8,125 nucleotides of DNA, taken from positions 1-8,125 of the forward strand of contig DKNF01000139.1 of the NCBI GenBank assembly GCA_002470165.1, given 5' to 3'. Shown here piece after piece: positions 1 through 6,553 of this stretch. Below the pieces are notes generated by a model. It searched no databases and was not told the origin of the DNA. It worked only from the letters and a program-made list of their open reading frames with translations. The first letter of the stretch is position 1; each line of letters starts with the position of its first letter. The position numbers and the translations under genes are program-made. Source of the DNA: Betaproteobacteria bacterium UBA7395 (GTDB taxonomy: Bacteria; Pseudomonadota; Gammaproteobacteria; Burkholderiales; Rhodocyclaceae).

Positions 1-89
1 TGCTGCCGAGGCTGGACGAGCCGGCGGCCGCTGCCGATATCCGCGGCTTCCTGCGGCGCTTTGCCTCCGACACGGATGTCGCCTTGTAG
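1..89 (+). CDS. C-terminal end of an unidentified upstream gene (5' truncated)
   Basis: An open frame reads from base 3 to a TAG at 87-89 and gives 28 residues ending in ASDTDVAL. Nearly every third codon position is G or C, as in the real genes of this window, so the frame looks coding. The tail has no motif that identifies it. In many proteobacteria the gene directly before prfA is hemA (glutamyl-tRNA reductase), so HemA is the positional guess, but I do not recognise a HemA C-terminus in these residues. The gap to the prfA start is 82 bases, so co-transcription is possible but not shown. Confidence 0.55.
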   Translation, partial: LPRLDEPAAAADIRGFLRRFASDTDVAL

Positions 90-126
90 CGAGCCTGCCA
101 GCGACCCTGCGCGCCAGGCCTGCTCC

Positions 127-140
127 GGCCCGCAAGGGCC
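127..140 (+). other. Small hairpin with GCAA tetraloop ahead of prfA
   Basis: GGCCC (127-131) and GGGCC (136-140) are perfect inverted repeats separated by GCAA, a GNRA-type loop that stabilises RNA hairpins. It lies in the 82-base gap between the upstream gene and prfA and is followed by a C/T-rich stretch, not a T-run. It could be a weak terminator or a leader structure, or simply chance in GC-rich DNA. Confidence 0.25.
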
Positions 141-171
141 TTCCTTCCCCAATCTTGAGGATCGTAACGCC

Positions 172-1248
172 ATGATCCCGGCGGACAAACTGGATGCGCT
201 GCTGACGCGTGTCGCCGAACTGGAATACCGGATGACCCAGAATCCGGACCCGGAGACCTATGTCCGGCTGGCGCGCGACTATGCCGAGCTGGAGCCGCTG
301 GCCGCGCGCATCACCGCGCTGCGCAAGGCGGAGGCGGAACTGGCGGGCGTCGAGGCGATGCTGACCGACCCGGCCGCCGACGCGGAGATGCGCGAACTTG
401 CCGAGATCGAACGGGACGACTTGCGCGAACGCGTCGAGGCCTTGGCGCAGGCGGTGCGCATCGGCTTCCTGCCGAAGGACGTGGCGGACGACCGCAACGT
501 CATTCTCGAGGTGCGGGCCGGAACGGGGGGCGACGAGGCGGCGCTCTTTGCCGGCGATCTCTTCCGCATGTACCAGCGCTATGCCCAGTTGAAGGGATGG
601 AAGGTCGAGATCCTGTCGGCGAGCGAGGGCGAGGTCGGCGGCTTCAAGGAAGTGATTGCGTCCGTTGCCGGCGACCAGGTCTTCGCCCGGCTGAAGTTCG
701 AATCCGGCGTGCACCGGGTGCAGCGGGTGCCGGAGACCGAATCGGGCGGGCGCATCCACACTTCGGCGGCGACGGTGGCGGTGCTGCCGCAGGCCGAGGA
801 CGTGGATGTGCAGATCAACGATGCCGATCTGCGGATCGATACGTTCCGCGCCTCCGGCGCCGGCGGCCAGCACGTCAACACCACCGATTCGGCGGTGCGC
901 ATCACCCATATGCCGACCGGCATCGTCGTCGCCGTGCAGGACGAGCGCTCGCAGCACAAGAACAAGGCCAAGGCGCTTCAGCTCCTGCGCGCCCGCATCT
1001 TCGACGAGGAACGCGCCCGGCTGGCGAGCGAACGGACGGAGGCTCGCCGCCTGCAGGTGGGATCGGGCGACCGGTCGGAGCGCATCCGCACCTACAACTT
1101 CCCGCAGGGGCGGATCACCGATCACCGCATCAACCTGACGCTGTACAAGATCGCCGCGATCATGGACGGCGACATGGACGAACTGCTCGGCGCGCTGGCC
1201 GCCGAATACCAGGCCGACCTGCTGGCCGAACTGGCCGAGCAGCAATGA
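172..1248 (+). CDS. prfA: Peptide chain release factor 1 (RF1)
   Basis: RF1 recognises UAA and UAG stop codons in the ribosomal A site and triggers hydrolysis of peptidyl-tRNA. The protein is 358 residues, close to the roughly 360 of E. coli RF1. Visible landmarks are GTGGDEAA at about 117-124 in the central domain, the stop-codon-reading tripeptide as PET at 187-189 (E. coli has PAT), HTSAATVAV just after it, and the catalytic GGQ at 231-233 inside [12 protein letters not shown]. The ATG at 172 is chosen because it gives the family length and has GAGG at 157-160; the frame stays open further upstream, but those residues do not resemble RF1. The stop overlaps the prmC start (ATGA). The core around the tripeptide reads more like alphaproteobacterial RF1 than the usual beta or gamma form, while the C-terminal tail is E. 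coli-like; this is a remembered impression. Confidence 0.97.
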   Translation: MIPADKLDALLTRVAELEYRMTQNPDPETYVRLARDYAELEPLAARITALRKAEAELAGVEAMLTDPAADAEMRELAEIERDDLRERVEALAQAVRIGFLPKDVADDRNVILEVRAGTGGDEAALFAGDLFRMYQRYAQLKGWKVEILSASEGEVGGFKEVIASVAGDQVFARLKFESGVHRVQRVPETESGGRIHTSAATVAVLPQAEDVDVQINDADLRIDTFRASGAGGQHVNTTDSAVRITHMPTGIVVAVQDERSQHKNKAKALQLLRARIFDEERARLASERTEARRLQVGSGDRSERIRTYNFPQGRITDHRINLTLYKIAAIMDGDMDELLGALAAEYQADLLAELAEQQ

Positions 1249-2066
1249 CGCTGGGCGAGGCGCTGGCCGCGGCGCGGCAGAAGATCGACCGGCTCGATGC
1301 CCGCCTGCTGCTCGAATACGCCACCGGTTGCTCCCACGCCGACCTGCTGGCGCGCCCGGAAACTCCGGTGATTGCGCCGGCGTATGCGCAGTTCGCCGAG
1401 TGGGTCGAGCGGCGCGCCGCCGGCGAGCCGCTGGCTTACCTGGTTGGTGAAACCGAATTCCGCGGCCGGGTCTTCCAGGTCTCGCCCGAGGTATTGATCC
1501 CGCGCCCGGAAACCGAGGTCCTGATCGATCTGGCGGTCGACCGCCTGAAAATGCAGAGAACCGCCCGCGTCGTCGATCTCGGCACCGGTTCCGGGATTGT
1601 CGCCATTTCGCTGGCGCTCGAATGTCCGCAGGCGCAGGTGTTTGCTGTCGACCTTTCGCCCGGAGCGCTGGCCGTCGCCCGCAACAACGCCGGCCGACTC
1701 GGTGCCCGCGTCGATTTCCGCGAAGGCGACTGGCTGGCGCCGCTGGCCGGCGAACGCTTCGACCTGATCGTTTCCAACCCGCCCTACGTTGCCGACGGCG
1801 ATCCGCACCTGTGCCGGGACGGCCTCCCCTTCGAGCCGCAGATGGCCTTGAGCGATCTCGAACCGGGCGGCAACGGCCTGGCCTGCATCCGCCGCATCGT
1901 CGCCGATGCGCCCGCCTTCCTCAACCCCGGTGGCTGGCTCTTGTTCGAGCACGGCTACGACCAGGGCGAAGCCTGTCGGAACTTATTGACCGGCGCCGGG
2001 TTCAAAGGCGCATTCACCCATCCCGACCTCGCCGGCACCGATCGCGTGTCCGGCGGCCAACTGTAA
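1245..2066 (+). CDS. prmC: Release factor glutamine N5-methyltransferase
   Basis: PrmC uses S-adenosylmethionine to methylate the glutamine of the GGQ motif in RF1 and RF2, which raises termination efficiency. The 273-residue length matches the family (277 in E. coli). The N-terminal helical domain carries the family segments [13 protein letters not shown] and LIPRPETE. The SAM-binding loop DLGTGSG is at 111-117, and the catalytic NPPY, which binds the substrate glutamine amide, is at 178-181. The start is the ATG at 1245, four bases inside the end of prfA. No strong ribosome binding site precedes it, so translation is probably coupled to prfA, meaning the enzyme is made together with its substrate. 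grxD follows after 15 bases. Confidence 0.96.
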   Translation: MTLGEALAAARQKIDRLDARLLLEYATGCSHADLLARPETPVIAPAYAQFAEWVERRAAGEPLAYLVGETEFRGRVFQVSPEVLIPRPETEVLIDLAVDRLKMQRTARVVDLGTGSGIVAISLALECPQAQVFAVDLSPGALAVARNNAGRLGARVDFREGDWLAPLAGERFDLIVSNPPYVADGDPHLCRDGLPFEPQMALSDLEPGGNGLACIRRIVADAPAFLNPGGWLLFEHGYDQGEACRNLLTGAGFKGAFTHPDLAGTDRVSGGQL

Positions 2067-2072
2067 TCCTCT

Positions 2073-2076
2073 GGAG
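2073..2076 (+). promoter_or_regulatory. Ribosome binding site of grxD
   Basis: GGAG ends 5 bases before the grxD ATG at 2082. It supports that start and independent initiation of the third gene in the operon. Confidence 0.7.
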
Positions 2077-2081
2077 CCAGC

Positions 2082-2405
2082 ATGTCCGACGTTCAGCAAC
2101 GCATTCACGAAACCGTCACCAACAATCCGGTCGTCCTCTACATGAAGGGCGACGCGCGCTTCCCGCAATGCGGCTTCTCCGCCGCCGTCGTTCAGGTGCT
2201 CAAGCTGTGCGGCGTGAACGACTTCGTCACGGTCAACGTGCTCGCCGACGAGGAAATCCGCCAGGGCGTCAAGGAATACGCCAACTGGCCGACCATTCCG
2301 CAGCTCTACATCAAGGGCGAATTCATCGGCGGCTGCGACATCGTCAAGGAAATGTACCAGTCCGGCGAACTGCAACCGCTGCTGGCCGACATCGCCAAGC
2401 CCTGA
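2082..2405 (+). CDS. grxD: CGFS monothiol glutaredoxin (Grx4/GrxD type)
   Basis: Proteins of this family bind a [2Fe-2S] cluster as a homodimer, or as a heterodimer with a BolA protein, using the CGFS cysteine and glutathione, and take part in cytosolic iron-sulfur cluster trafficking. The 107-residue protein is a single thioredoxin-fold domain. It has CGFS at 30-33 within FPQCGFS, the same position as in E. coli GrxD, the cis-proline segment WPTIPQLYIKGEF, and the glutathione-binding GGCDI near the C-terminus. It is the last gene of the prfA-prmC run, 15 bases after prmC, and is followed at once by a strong terminator. The link to translation termination is positional; I see no direct functional link in the sequence. 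Confidence 0.95.
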   Translation: MSDVQQRIHETVTNNPVVLYMKGDARFPQCGFSAAVVQVLKLCGVNDFVTVNVLADEEIRQGVKEYANWPTIPQLYIKGEFIGGCDIVKEMYQSGELQPLLADIAKP

Positions 2406-2423
2406 GTTTTTGCCTCACCCAGC

Positions 2424-2454
2424 AAAAAGCCCGCCGACCGGCGGGCTTTTTTTT
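2424..2454. terminator. Bidirectional intrinsic terminator between grxD and the OsmC-family gene
   Basis: AAAAAGCCCGCC (2424-2435) pairs perfectly with GGCGGGCTTTTT (2440-2451) around a 4-base loop. Eight T bases (2447-2454) follow on the + strand, and the five A bases on the left give a U-run for transcripts arriving on the - strand. The gene ends on both sides converge here (grxD stop at 2405, osmC-like stop at 2468), so one hairpin can stop transcription in both directions. Confidence 0.92.
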
Positions 2455-2467
2455 CGTGAGCCGGGAA

Positions 2468-2845
2468 TCAGACTTCGGCGACCAGGAATTCGATGGTCGG
2501 GCCGTCCATGACCACTTCCTTGACCGCGCAATGAGCGATGCTGTCGAGGATGGCGGCCTTCTGCTCGGCGTTGAAATGCTCGGGGAAACGCACGTCGGTC
2601 TTGAACTTGGCCAGCGTCAGCGGACCCTTCGGGCCGGCGAAGGGCTTGCAGTCGATGGCGATGCCTTCGGCCGAGATGCCGAGTTCCTTGCACGCCTTCT
2701 TGGCATAGACGGCAGCGCAGGCGGCCAGGGTGGCGTAGAAGCCTTCGAGCGGGTTCATCAGGCTGCCGTTGAGGGCGAAACTGGTTTCGTGCTTGCCGGT
2801 GCTGACCTTGATCAGCGGGGTGCTGTCGACGACGGTGCTGTACAT
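2468..2845 (-). CDS. OsmC/Ohr-family protein
   Basis: OsmC and Ohr proteins are small thiol peroxidases that reduce organic hydroperoxides with a pair of cysteines; many members of unknown substrate share the fold. This 125-residue protein has the family layout: an N-terminal beta region, the helix segment NPLEGFYATLAAC with Cys43, and a second conserved position in the C-terminal half at Cys106 (SIAHCAVKE). Two extra cysteines lie at 52 and 66. It matches the smaller OsmC-like subfamily better than true Ohr (about 140 residues), so the substrate cannot be named. The ATG at 2845 is supported by GAAGG 9 bases upstream. The gene is divergent from the ArsR-family regulator, and an inverted repeat overlaps its likely promoter, so it is the probable target of that regulator. 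Confidence 0.88.
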   Translation of the reverse strand: MYSTVVDSTPLIKVSTGKHETSFALNGSLMNPLEGFYATLAACAAVYAKKACKELGISAEGIAIDCKPFAGPKGPLTLAKFKTDVRFPEHFNAEQKAAILDSIAHCAVKEVVMDGPTIEFLVAEV

Positions 2846-2877
2846 GCTGTTCTGCCTTCGGTTATTGATGTGTGCTT

Positions 2878-2899
2878 ATATATTAAGTCGCTAATATAT
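2878..2899. promoter_or_regulatory. Perfect 8-6-8 inverted repeat, probable ArsR-family operator
   Basis: ATATATTA (2878-2885) and TAATATAT (2892-2899) are perfect reverse complements with a 6-base spacer (AGTCGC). It sits in the only AT-rich patch of the window, between the divergent OsmC-family and ArsR-family genes. ArsR/SmtB-type repressors bind as dimers to AT-rich imperfect palindromes of about this size near their own promoters. The assignment to this regulator is inference from position. Confidence 0.65.
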
Positions 2900-2909
2900 G
2901 GCGAGGCAA
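2880..2909 (-). promoter_or_regulatory. Possible sigma70 promoter of the OsmC-family gene
   Basis: On the - strand TTGCCT (2909-2904) is followed after 18 bases by TAATAT (2885-2880), which matches the -10 consensus at four of six positions. The spacer and -10 box lie inside the inverted repeat at 2878-2899, so a repressor bound there would block this promoter. This is assigned by eye. Confidence 0.4.
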
Positions 2910-2990
2910 CATGATTTTCCGGGAAGGGGGCTGAAAACCTCGGGGGCGATTTATGATTGTGCTTTCGTCTTTCAGAATACAACGCGTTTC

Positions 2991-3320
2991 ATGGATGAAA
3001 CACAGGCAGTTTTCGACCGGGTGGCCAGGTATTTCGGGCTGCTCTCCGATCCGACGCGCTTGCGGATACTTTCCTGCCTGTGCAACCAGGAGCGTACCGT
3101 GGGCGAGATCGTGGACATCATCGGTTTGTCCCAGCCGAACATCTCGCGTCACCTCGGTATCCTGTTCGAGGCCGAGGTGATCGACAAGCGGCGCGCCGGG
3201 ACCAGCATTTTCTACCGCGTCATCGACCCGGATTTCATGGACATCTGCCGTACGGTCAGCATCCGCGTTGCCAGTTGTGATTTCCCCACCGGCCAGGAGA
3301 GCGGGGAAGGCGAGGCCTGA
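2991..3320 (+). CDS. ArsR-family winged-helix repressor with four cysteines
   Basis: ArsR/SmtB proteins are small dimeric repressors that leave DNA when they bind a metal or when their thiols are oxidised. The 109-residue product has the family helix segment LLSDPTRLRILSCL (17-30), a helix-turn-helix at about 37-57 with SQPNISRHLGIL as recognition helix, and a beta wing at about 64-77. The classical arsenic/cadmium motif ELCVCDL is absent; its place holds ERTVGEI. Cysteines are instead at 29 and 31 (end of helix 2) and at 86 and 96 (C-terminal helix), a distribution reminiscent of thiol or persulfide sensors such as BigR/SqrR. The start is set at 2991 because an upstream in-frame ATG (2898) lies inside the inverted repeat and adds 31 residues foreign to the family. 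No clear ribosome binding site precedes 2991, so the start is less certain than the gene. Confidence 0.87.
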   Translation: MDETQAVFDRVARYFGLLSDPTRLRILSCLCNQERTVGEIVDIIGLSQPNISRHLGILFEAEVIDKRRAGTSIFYRVIDPDFMDICRTVSIRVASCDFPTGQESGEGEA

Positions 3321-3345
3321 GGCTCGCCTTCCTTTGCCGGTTTTT
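3305..3345 (+). terminator. Hairpin terminator of the ArsR-family gene, stop codon in the loop
   Basis: GGAAGGCGAG (3305-3314) pairs perfectly with CTCGCCTTCC (3323-3332), leaving an 8-base loop that contains the arsR TGA (3318-3320). TTT follows directly at 3333-3335 and TTTTT at 3341-3345. There is no T-run on the opposite strand, so it should act on arsR transcripts and not on argH, which converges from the right. The interrupted T-tract makes its strength uncertain. Confidence 0.6.
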
Positions 3346-4733
3346 CAGGCCAGGCGTGCGCGGGCACGGGCCACGGCGGCGCGTACCTGATCCGGCGCGG
3401 TGCCGCCGATGTGGTTGCGCGAAGCCAGCGAACCTTCAACCGTCAGTACCGAGAAAACGTCGTTTTCGATCAGCGGCGAGAACTGCTGCAGTTCTTCCAG
3501 TGTCAGTTGCGGCAGGTCGACGCCCTTGAACTCGGCGGCCTTGACCGCCAGACCGACGGCTTCGTGGGCGTCGCGGAAGGGCAGGCCCTTCTTGGTCAGG
3601 TAGTCGGCGAGGTCGGTGGCGGTGGCGAAGCCCTGGGTCAGCGCGGCCTTCATGTTGTCGGCGCGGACGGTGATGCCGCCGGCCATGTCGGCGAAGATGC
3701 GCAGCGTGTCGGTGACGGTGTCGACGGCGTCGAACAGCGGTTCCTTGTCTTCCTGGTTGTCCTTGTTGTAGGCCAGCGGCTGCGCCTTCATCAGCGTCAA
3801 GAGGCTCATCAGCTGGCCGTAGACGCGGCCGGTCTTGCCGCGCGCCAGTTCCGGTACGTCCGGATTCTTCTTCTGCGGCATGATCGAGGAGCCGGTGCAG
3901 AAGCGGTCGGCGATCTGGATGAAGCCGACGCGCGGGCTCATCCACATCACCAGTTCTTCGGACAGGCGGCTGATGTGCATCATCAGCAGCGCGCAGGCCG
4001 AGGTGAATTCGATGGCGAAGTCGCGATCCGAGACGGCATCGAGCGAGTTCTCGCAGACGCCCTCGAAGCCCAGTTGCTCGGCGACGAATTCACGGTCGAT
4101 CGGGTAGGTGGTGCCGGCCAGCGCGGCTGAGCCGAGCGGCAGGCGGGCGACGCGCTTGCGGCAGTCGGCGAAGCGTTCGCTGTCGCGGCCGAACATCTCG
4201 AAATAGGCCAGCATGTGGTGGCCGAAGGTCACCGGCTGGGCAACCTGCAGGTGGGTGAAGCCGGGCATCGGCGTTGCCGCTTCCTTCTCGGCCAGGTCAA
4301 CCAGCGCGCTGCGGAAAGCCTTCAACAGCATCTGGATGTCGTCGATGGCGTCGCGCAGGTAGAGGCGGATGTCGGTTGCCACCTGGTCGTTGCGCGAGCG
4401 GCCGGTATGCAGGCGTTTGCCCGCGTCGCCGACGAGGGCGGTGAGGCGCTTCTCGATGTTCAGGTGCACATCTTCCAGGTCGAGCGACCATTCGAACTTG
4501 CCCGATTCGATCTCTTCGGTGACGATGGCCATGCCGCGCTCGATGTCGGCCAGGTCGGCGGCGGCGATAATGCCCTGTTTGGCGAGCATGCGCGCGTGCG
4601 CCAGCGAACCGCGGATGTCCTGGCGCCACATGCGCTGGTCGAAGTCGACCGAAGCGGTGTAACGTTTGACGAGATCGGAGACCGGCTCGGAGAAACGGCC
4701 GGCCCAGGTGTATTGATTGGCGTTGGAAGTCAT
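3345..4733 (-). CDS. argH: Argininosuccinate lyase
   Basis: ArgH catalyses the last step of arginine synthesis, splitting argininosuccinate into arginine and fumarate in the cytosol; it works as a homotetramer of the fumarase/aspartase superfamily. The 462-residue length is normal. Visible motifs are [13 protein letters not shown] at 99-111, the segment with the likely catalytic histidine PGFTHLQ (His151), and the superfamily signature [10 protein letters not shown] at 271-280, whose serine pair (272-273) contains the catalytic base. The ATG at 4733 gives the typical N-terminus with WAGRFSEP at 10-17. The upstream spacing site is weak (AGAG only). The gene is divergent from the sensor kinase with a 57-base gap and converges on the ArsR-family gene 24 bases away. 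Confidence 0.98.
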   Translation of the reverse strand: MTSNANQYTWAGRFSEPVSDLVKRYTASVDFDQRMWRQDIRGSLAHARMLAKQGIIAAADLADIERGMAIVTEEIESGKFEWSLDLEDVHLNIEKRLTALVGDAGKRLHTGRSRNDQVATDIRLYLRDAIDDIQMLLKAFRSALVDLAEKEAATPMPGFTHLQVAQPVTFGHHMLAYFEMFGRDSERFADCRKRVARLPLGSAALAGTTYPIDREFVAEQLGFEGVCENSLDAVSDRDFAIEFTSACALLMMHISRLSEELVMWMSPRVGFIQIADRFCTGSSIMPQKKNPDVPELARGKTGRVYGQLMSLLTLMKAQPLAYNKDNQEDKEPLFDAVDTVTDTLRIFADMAGGITVRADNMKAALTQGFATATDLADYLTKKGLPFRDAHEAVGLAVKAAEFKGVDLPQLTLEELQQFSPLIENDVFSVLTVEGSLASRNHIGGTAPDQVRAAVARARARLA

Positions 4734-4743
4734 GACTCTGGTC

Positions 4744-4749
4744 TAGAAT
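4744..4749 (+). promoter_or_regulatory. Possible -10 box of the sensor-kinase operon
   Basis: TAGAAT matches the TATAAT consensus at five of six positions and lies 41 bases before the kinase ATG. The best -35 candidate, TTGGAA at 4723-4728, is only 15 bases away and sits inside the first codons of argH, so the pairing is not ideal. No convincing promoter for argH is visible in the same 57-base gap. Confidence 0.35.
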
Positions 4750-4790
4750 GGGGCAGATCGACGACGAATTTCAGTGAAACCCGCTTAAAG

Positions 4791-5801
4791 ATGACAAGTA
4801 TACGGCACTTTCCGGCGACTCACCCGCTGCCCGACTGGCGCAATTTCGGGGTGATGCTGCGTGTGCTGCTCGGGGTCAATGTGCTGGCGGCGCTGGGGGC
4901 GCTGGTTCAGGCGCCGGATCTGCTCAACTGGTGGGAGCGGTTCATGGATCTGGCGTCGATTGTCGAGCCCTTGCTGCTGCTCTGTCTCTGCGTCTTGTCC
5001 CTGCTGCGCGACGGCCTATGGCGCCTGCGCCTGCGTCACGGGCAGGCGTGCGTGCTCGCGCTGACGGCGCTCATGGCGGGCTCGATGCACGCCTACGCGG
5101 CCTCGCTGAATCTGGTCGACGGGGCGTTCAGCCGCAGCATCCTGCTGACCCTGGCGACGACCGGCTTGCTGCTCGGTTATTTCGAGCTTCGCTCGCGGGC
5201 CTTTTCGCCGGCCCAGGCGGAGGCGCGGCTGGCGGCGCTGAATGCCCGCATCCGGCCGCATTTCCTGTTCAATTCGTTGAACGCCGTGCTGTCGCTGATC
5301 CGGGCGCAGCCACAACAGGCCGAGGCGGCGCTGGAGTCCTTGTCCGACCTGTTCCGGGCGGCGATGCGCGATCCGGCGGAACTGGTCAGCCTGGCCGACG
5401 AGGTTGCGCTCGGCCGGCAGTATCTCGAGCTGGAGCAATTGCGCCTGGGTGAGCGCCTGTCTGCCGACTGGCAGGTTGATGAAGCGGCCCTGGGACTGCC
5501 GATCCCGCCGCTGATGCTGCAGCCCTTGCTGGAAAATGCGGTTTATCACGGCGTCGAGCCCTCGGCGACGGGGGGCGTGGTTGGTGTGCAGATACGCCGG
5601 CGCGGCGAGGAGTTGCATGTCCGCATCACCAACCCAACCGTCGGTCAGCGTGCGCATGCCGCCGGCAACCACATGGCCCTGGCCAATATCCGCGAACGCC
5701 TCGCCTTGTATTACGATCTCGAAGCGCGTCTGGAAACCGAAGCCGGCGACAATTCCTACGAAGTCCGTATCGTCCTGCCATGCCAACGCAAAATCCGCTG
5801 A
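4791..5801 (+). CDS. Membrane sensor histidine kinase, LytS/AlgZ (FimS) type
   Basis: The product has 336 residues. Four hydrophobic segments at about 20-40, 57-75, 84-104 and 116-131 form a membrane sensor without a large periplasmic domain. The cytoplasmic part is a His_kinase-family (PF06580 type) domain: RPHFLFNSLNAV carries the phospho-accepting His157, LLENAVYHG holds the N-box asparagine (Asn249), and GNHMALANIRERL near 295-307 replaces the usual glycine-rich box, as is typical for AlgZ-like kinases. The partner is surely the LytTR regulator encoded next, whose gene overlaps this one by 22 bases. Pseudomonas algZ/fimS has the same argH neighbour and controls twitching motility and alginate; which genes are controlled here is unknown. 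The ATG at 4791 is chosen because it keeps the family N-terminus LPDWRN; the ribosome binding site is poor (AAAG, immediately adjacent). Confidence 0.93.
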   Translation: MTSIRHFPATHPLPDWRNFGVMLRVLLGVNVLAALGALVQAPDLLNWWERFMDLASIVEPLLLLCLCVLSLLRDGLWRLRLRHGQACVLALTALMAGSMHAYAASLNLVDGAFSRSILLTLATTGLLLGYFELRSRAFSPAQAEARLAALNARIRPHFLFNSLNAVLSLIRAQPQQAEAALESLSDLFRAAMRDPAELVSLADEVALGRQYLELEQLRLGERLSADWQVDEAALGLPIPPLMLQPLLENAVYHGVEPSATGGVVGVQIRRRGEELHVRITNPTVGQRAHAAGNHMALANIRERLALYYDLEARLETEAGDNSYEVRIVLPCQRKIR

Positions 5802-6553
5802 AAATCCTGCTGGTCGACGACGAACCGCCCGCCCGCGAGCGGCTGCGTACACTGCTTGGCGACATCGCCGGGCAATGCCCGGTCGAGGTCGTCGGCGAAG
5901 CGGCCAACGGTGTCCAGGCCCTCGAATTCCTGCAGCAGGCGCTAGCCGACATCGTGCTCAGCGACATCCGCATGCCGGGCATGGACGGTATCGAACTGGC
6001 CTCGCACCTCGGCCGGCTGGACAGGCCGCCGGCGGTGATCTTCACCACGGCCTACGACAACTACGCGGTCCAGGCTTTCGACCTCAATGCGGTCGATTAC
6101 CTGATGAAGCCGGTACGTGCCCAGCGTCTGCTGGCGGCGCTGCAGAAGGTGTCCGGCCAACGGCCGGACAGCGCCCTGTTTGCCGGCATCGGTCAGGCGG
6201 TGCGCGGTGGCGGCCGGACCCACCTGTCCTGCCACGAGCGCGGGCGCCTGTTGCTGGTGCCGGTGGTTGAAGTCCTCTACTTCAAGGCCGACCTGAAATA
6301 CGTCACGGCCCGGACGGTCGAGCGCGAATACCTGCTCGACGAATCGTTGACCCATCTGGAGGAAGAGTTTCCCGAACGCTTTCTGCGCCTGCACCGCGCC
6401 GTGCTGGTCGCGCGTCCGGCGTTGGCAGGGTTCGAAAAGGCGGCCGGCGACGATGCTGAGGCTTACGGTTGGGCGTTGCTGCGCGGCGTTTCCGAAAAAC
6501 TGCCGGTCAGCCGCCGGCAATGGGCAGCCGCCCGTGCCGAACTGACGGCCTAG
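5780..6553 (+). CDS. LytTR-type response regulator, AlgR-like
   Basis: The 257-residue protein has a receiver domain at about 7-124 and a LytTR DNA-binding domain at about 146-250. The receiver has the acidic pair Asp13-Asp14, the phospho-acceptor Asp62 (SDIRMPG), Thr90 and Lys110 (MKP), so it should be phosphorylated normally. The LytTR part ends in the family-typical LPVSRRQW. The start ATG lies 22 bases inside the kinase gene with no clear ribosome binding site, which suggests coupled translation. AlgR of Pseudomonas, also beside argH, is the closest known analogue by domain order and position. The interdomain linker DNA carries a 9-bp perfect inverted repeat (6150-6170). The TAG stop shares the bases CTAG with the stop of the convergent receiver gene, leaving no room for a terminator between them. 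Confidence 0.94.
   Translation: MPTQNPLKILLVDDEPPARERLRTLLGDIAGQCPVEVVGEAANGVQALEFLQQALADIVLSDIRMPGMDGIELASHLGRLDRPPAVIFTTAYDNYAVQAFDLNAVDYLMKPVRAQRLLAALQKVSGQRPDSALFAGIGQAVRGGGRTHLSCHERGRLLLVPVVEVLYFKADLKYVTARTVEREYLLDESLTHLEEEFPERFLRLHRAVLVARPALAGFEKAAGDDAEAYGWALLRGVSEKLPVSRRQWAAARAELTA
6150..6170. repeat. Perfect 9-bp inverted repeat with 3-base loop inside the AlgR-like gene
   Basis: TGTCCGGCC (6150-6158) and GGCCGGACA (6162-6170) flank AAC. It encodes the linker between receiver and LytTR domains (around residues 124-131, VSGQRPD). The sequence is seen directly; any function (RNA hairpin, binding site or chance in GC-rich DNA) is unknown. Confidence 0.5.

Noticed and set aside
61..171. 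N-terminal extension of prfA from an upstream in-frame start at 61
   Set aside because: The extra 37 residues do not resemble RF1, and the start would overlap the end of the preceding gene. The ATG at 172 gives the normal family length and has a GAGG upstream.
2898..2990. N-terminal extension of the ArsR-family gene from the ATG at 2898
   Set aside because: That ATG lies in the right arm of the inverted repeat, has no ribosome binding site, and adds 31 residues not seen in ArsR-family proteins.
3411..4130. Long open frame of 239 codons on the + strand opposite argH
   Set aside because: It is antisense to a clear argH gene, has no recognisable domain, and such mirror frames are common in GC-rich genes.
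5016..5852. 278-codon open frame on the - strand opposite the sensor kinase
   Set aside because: It is a shadow of the kinase gene; its Gln/Arg-rich composition is typical of antisense reading of high-GC codons.
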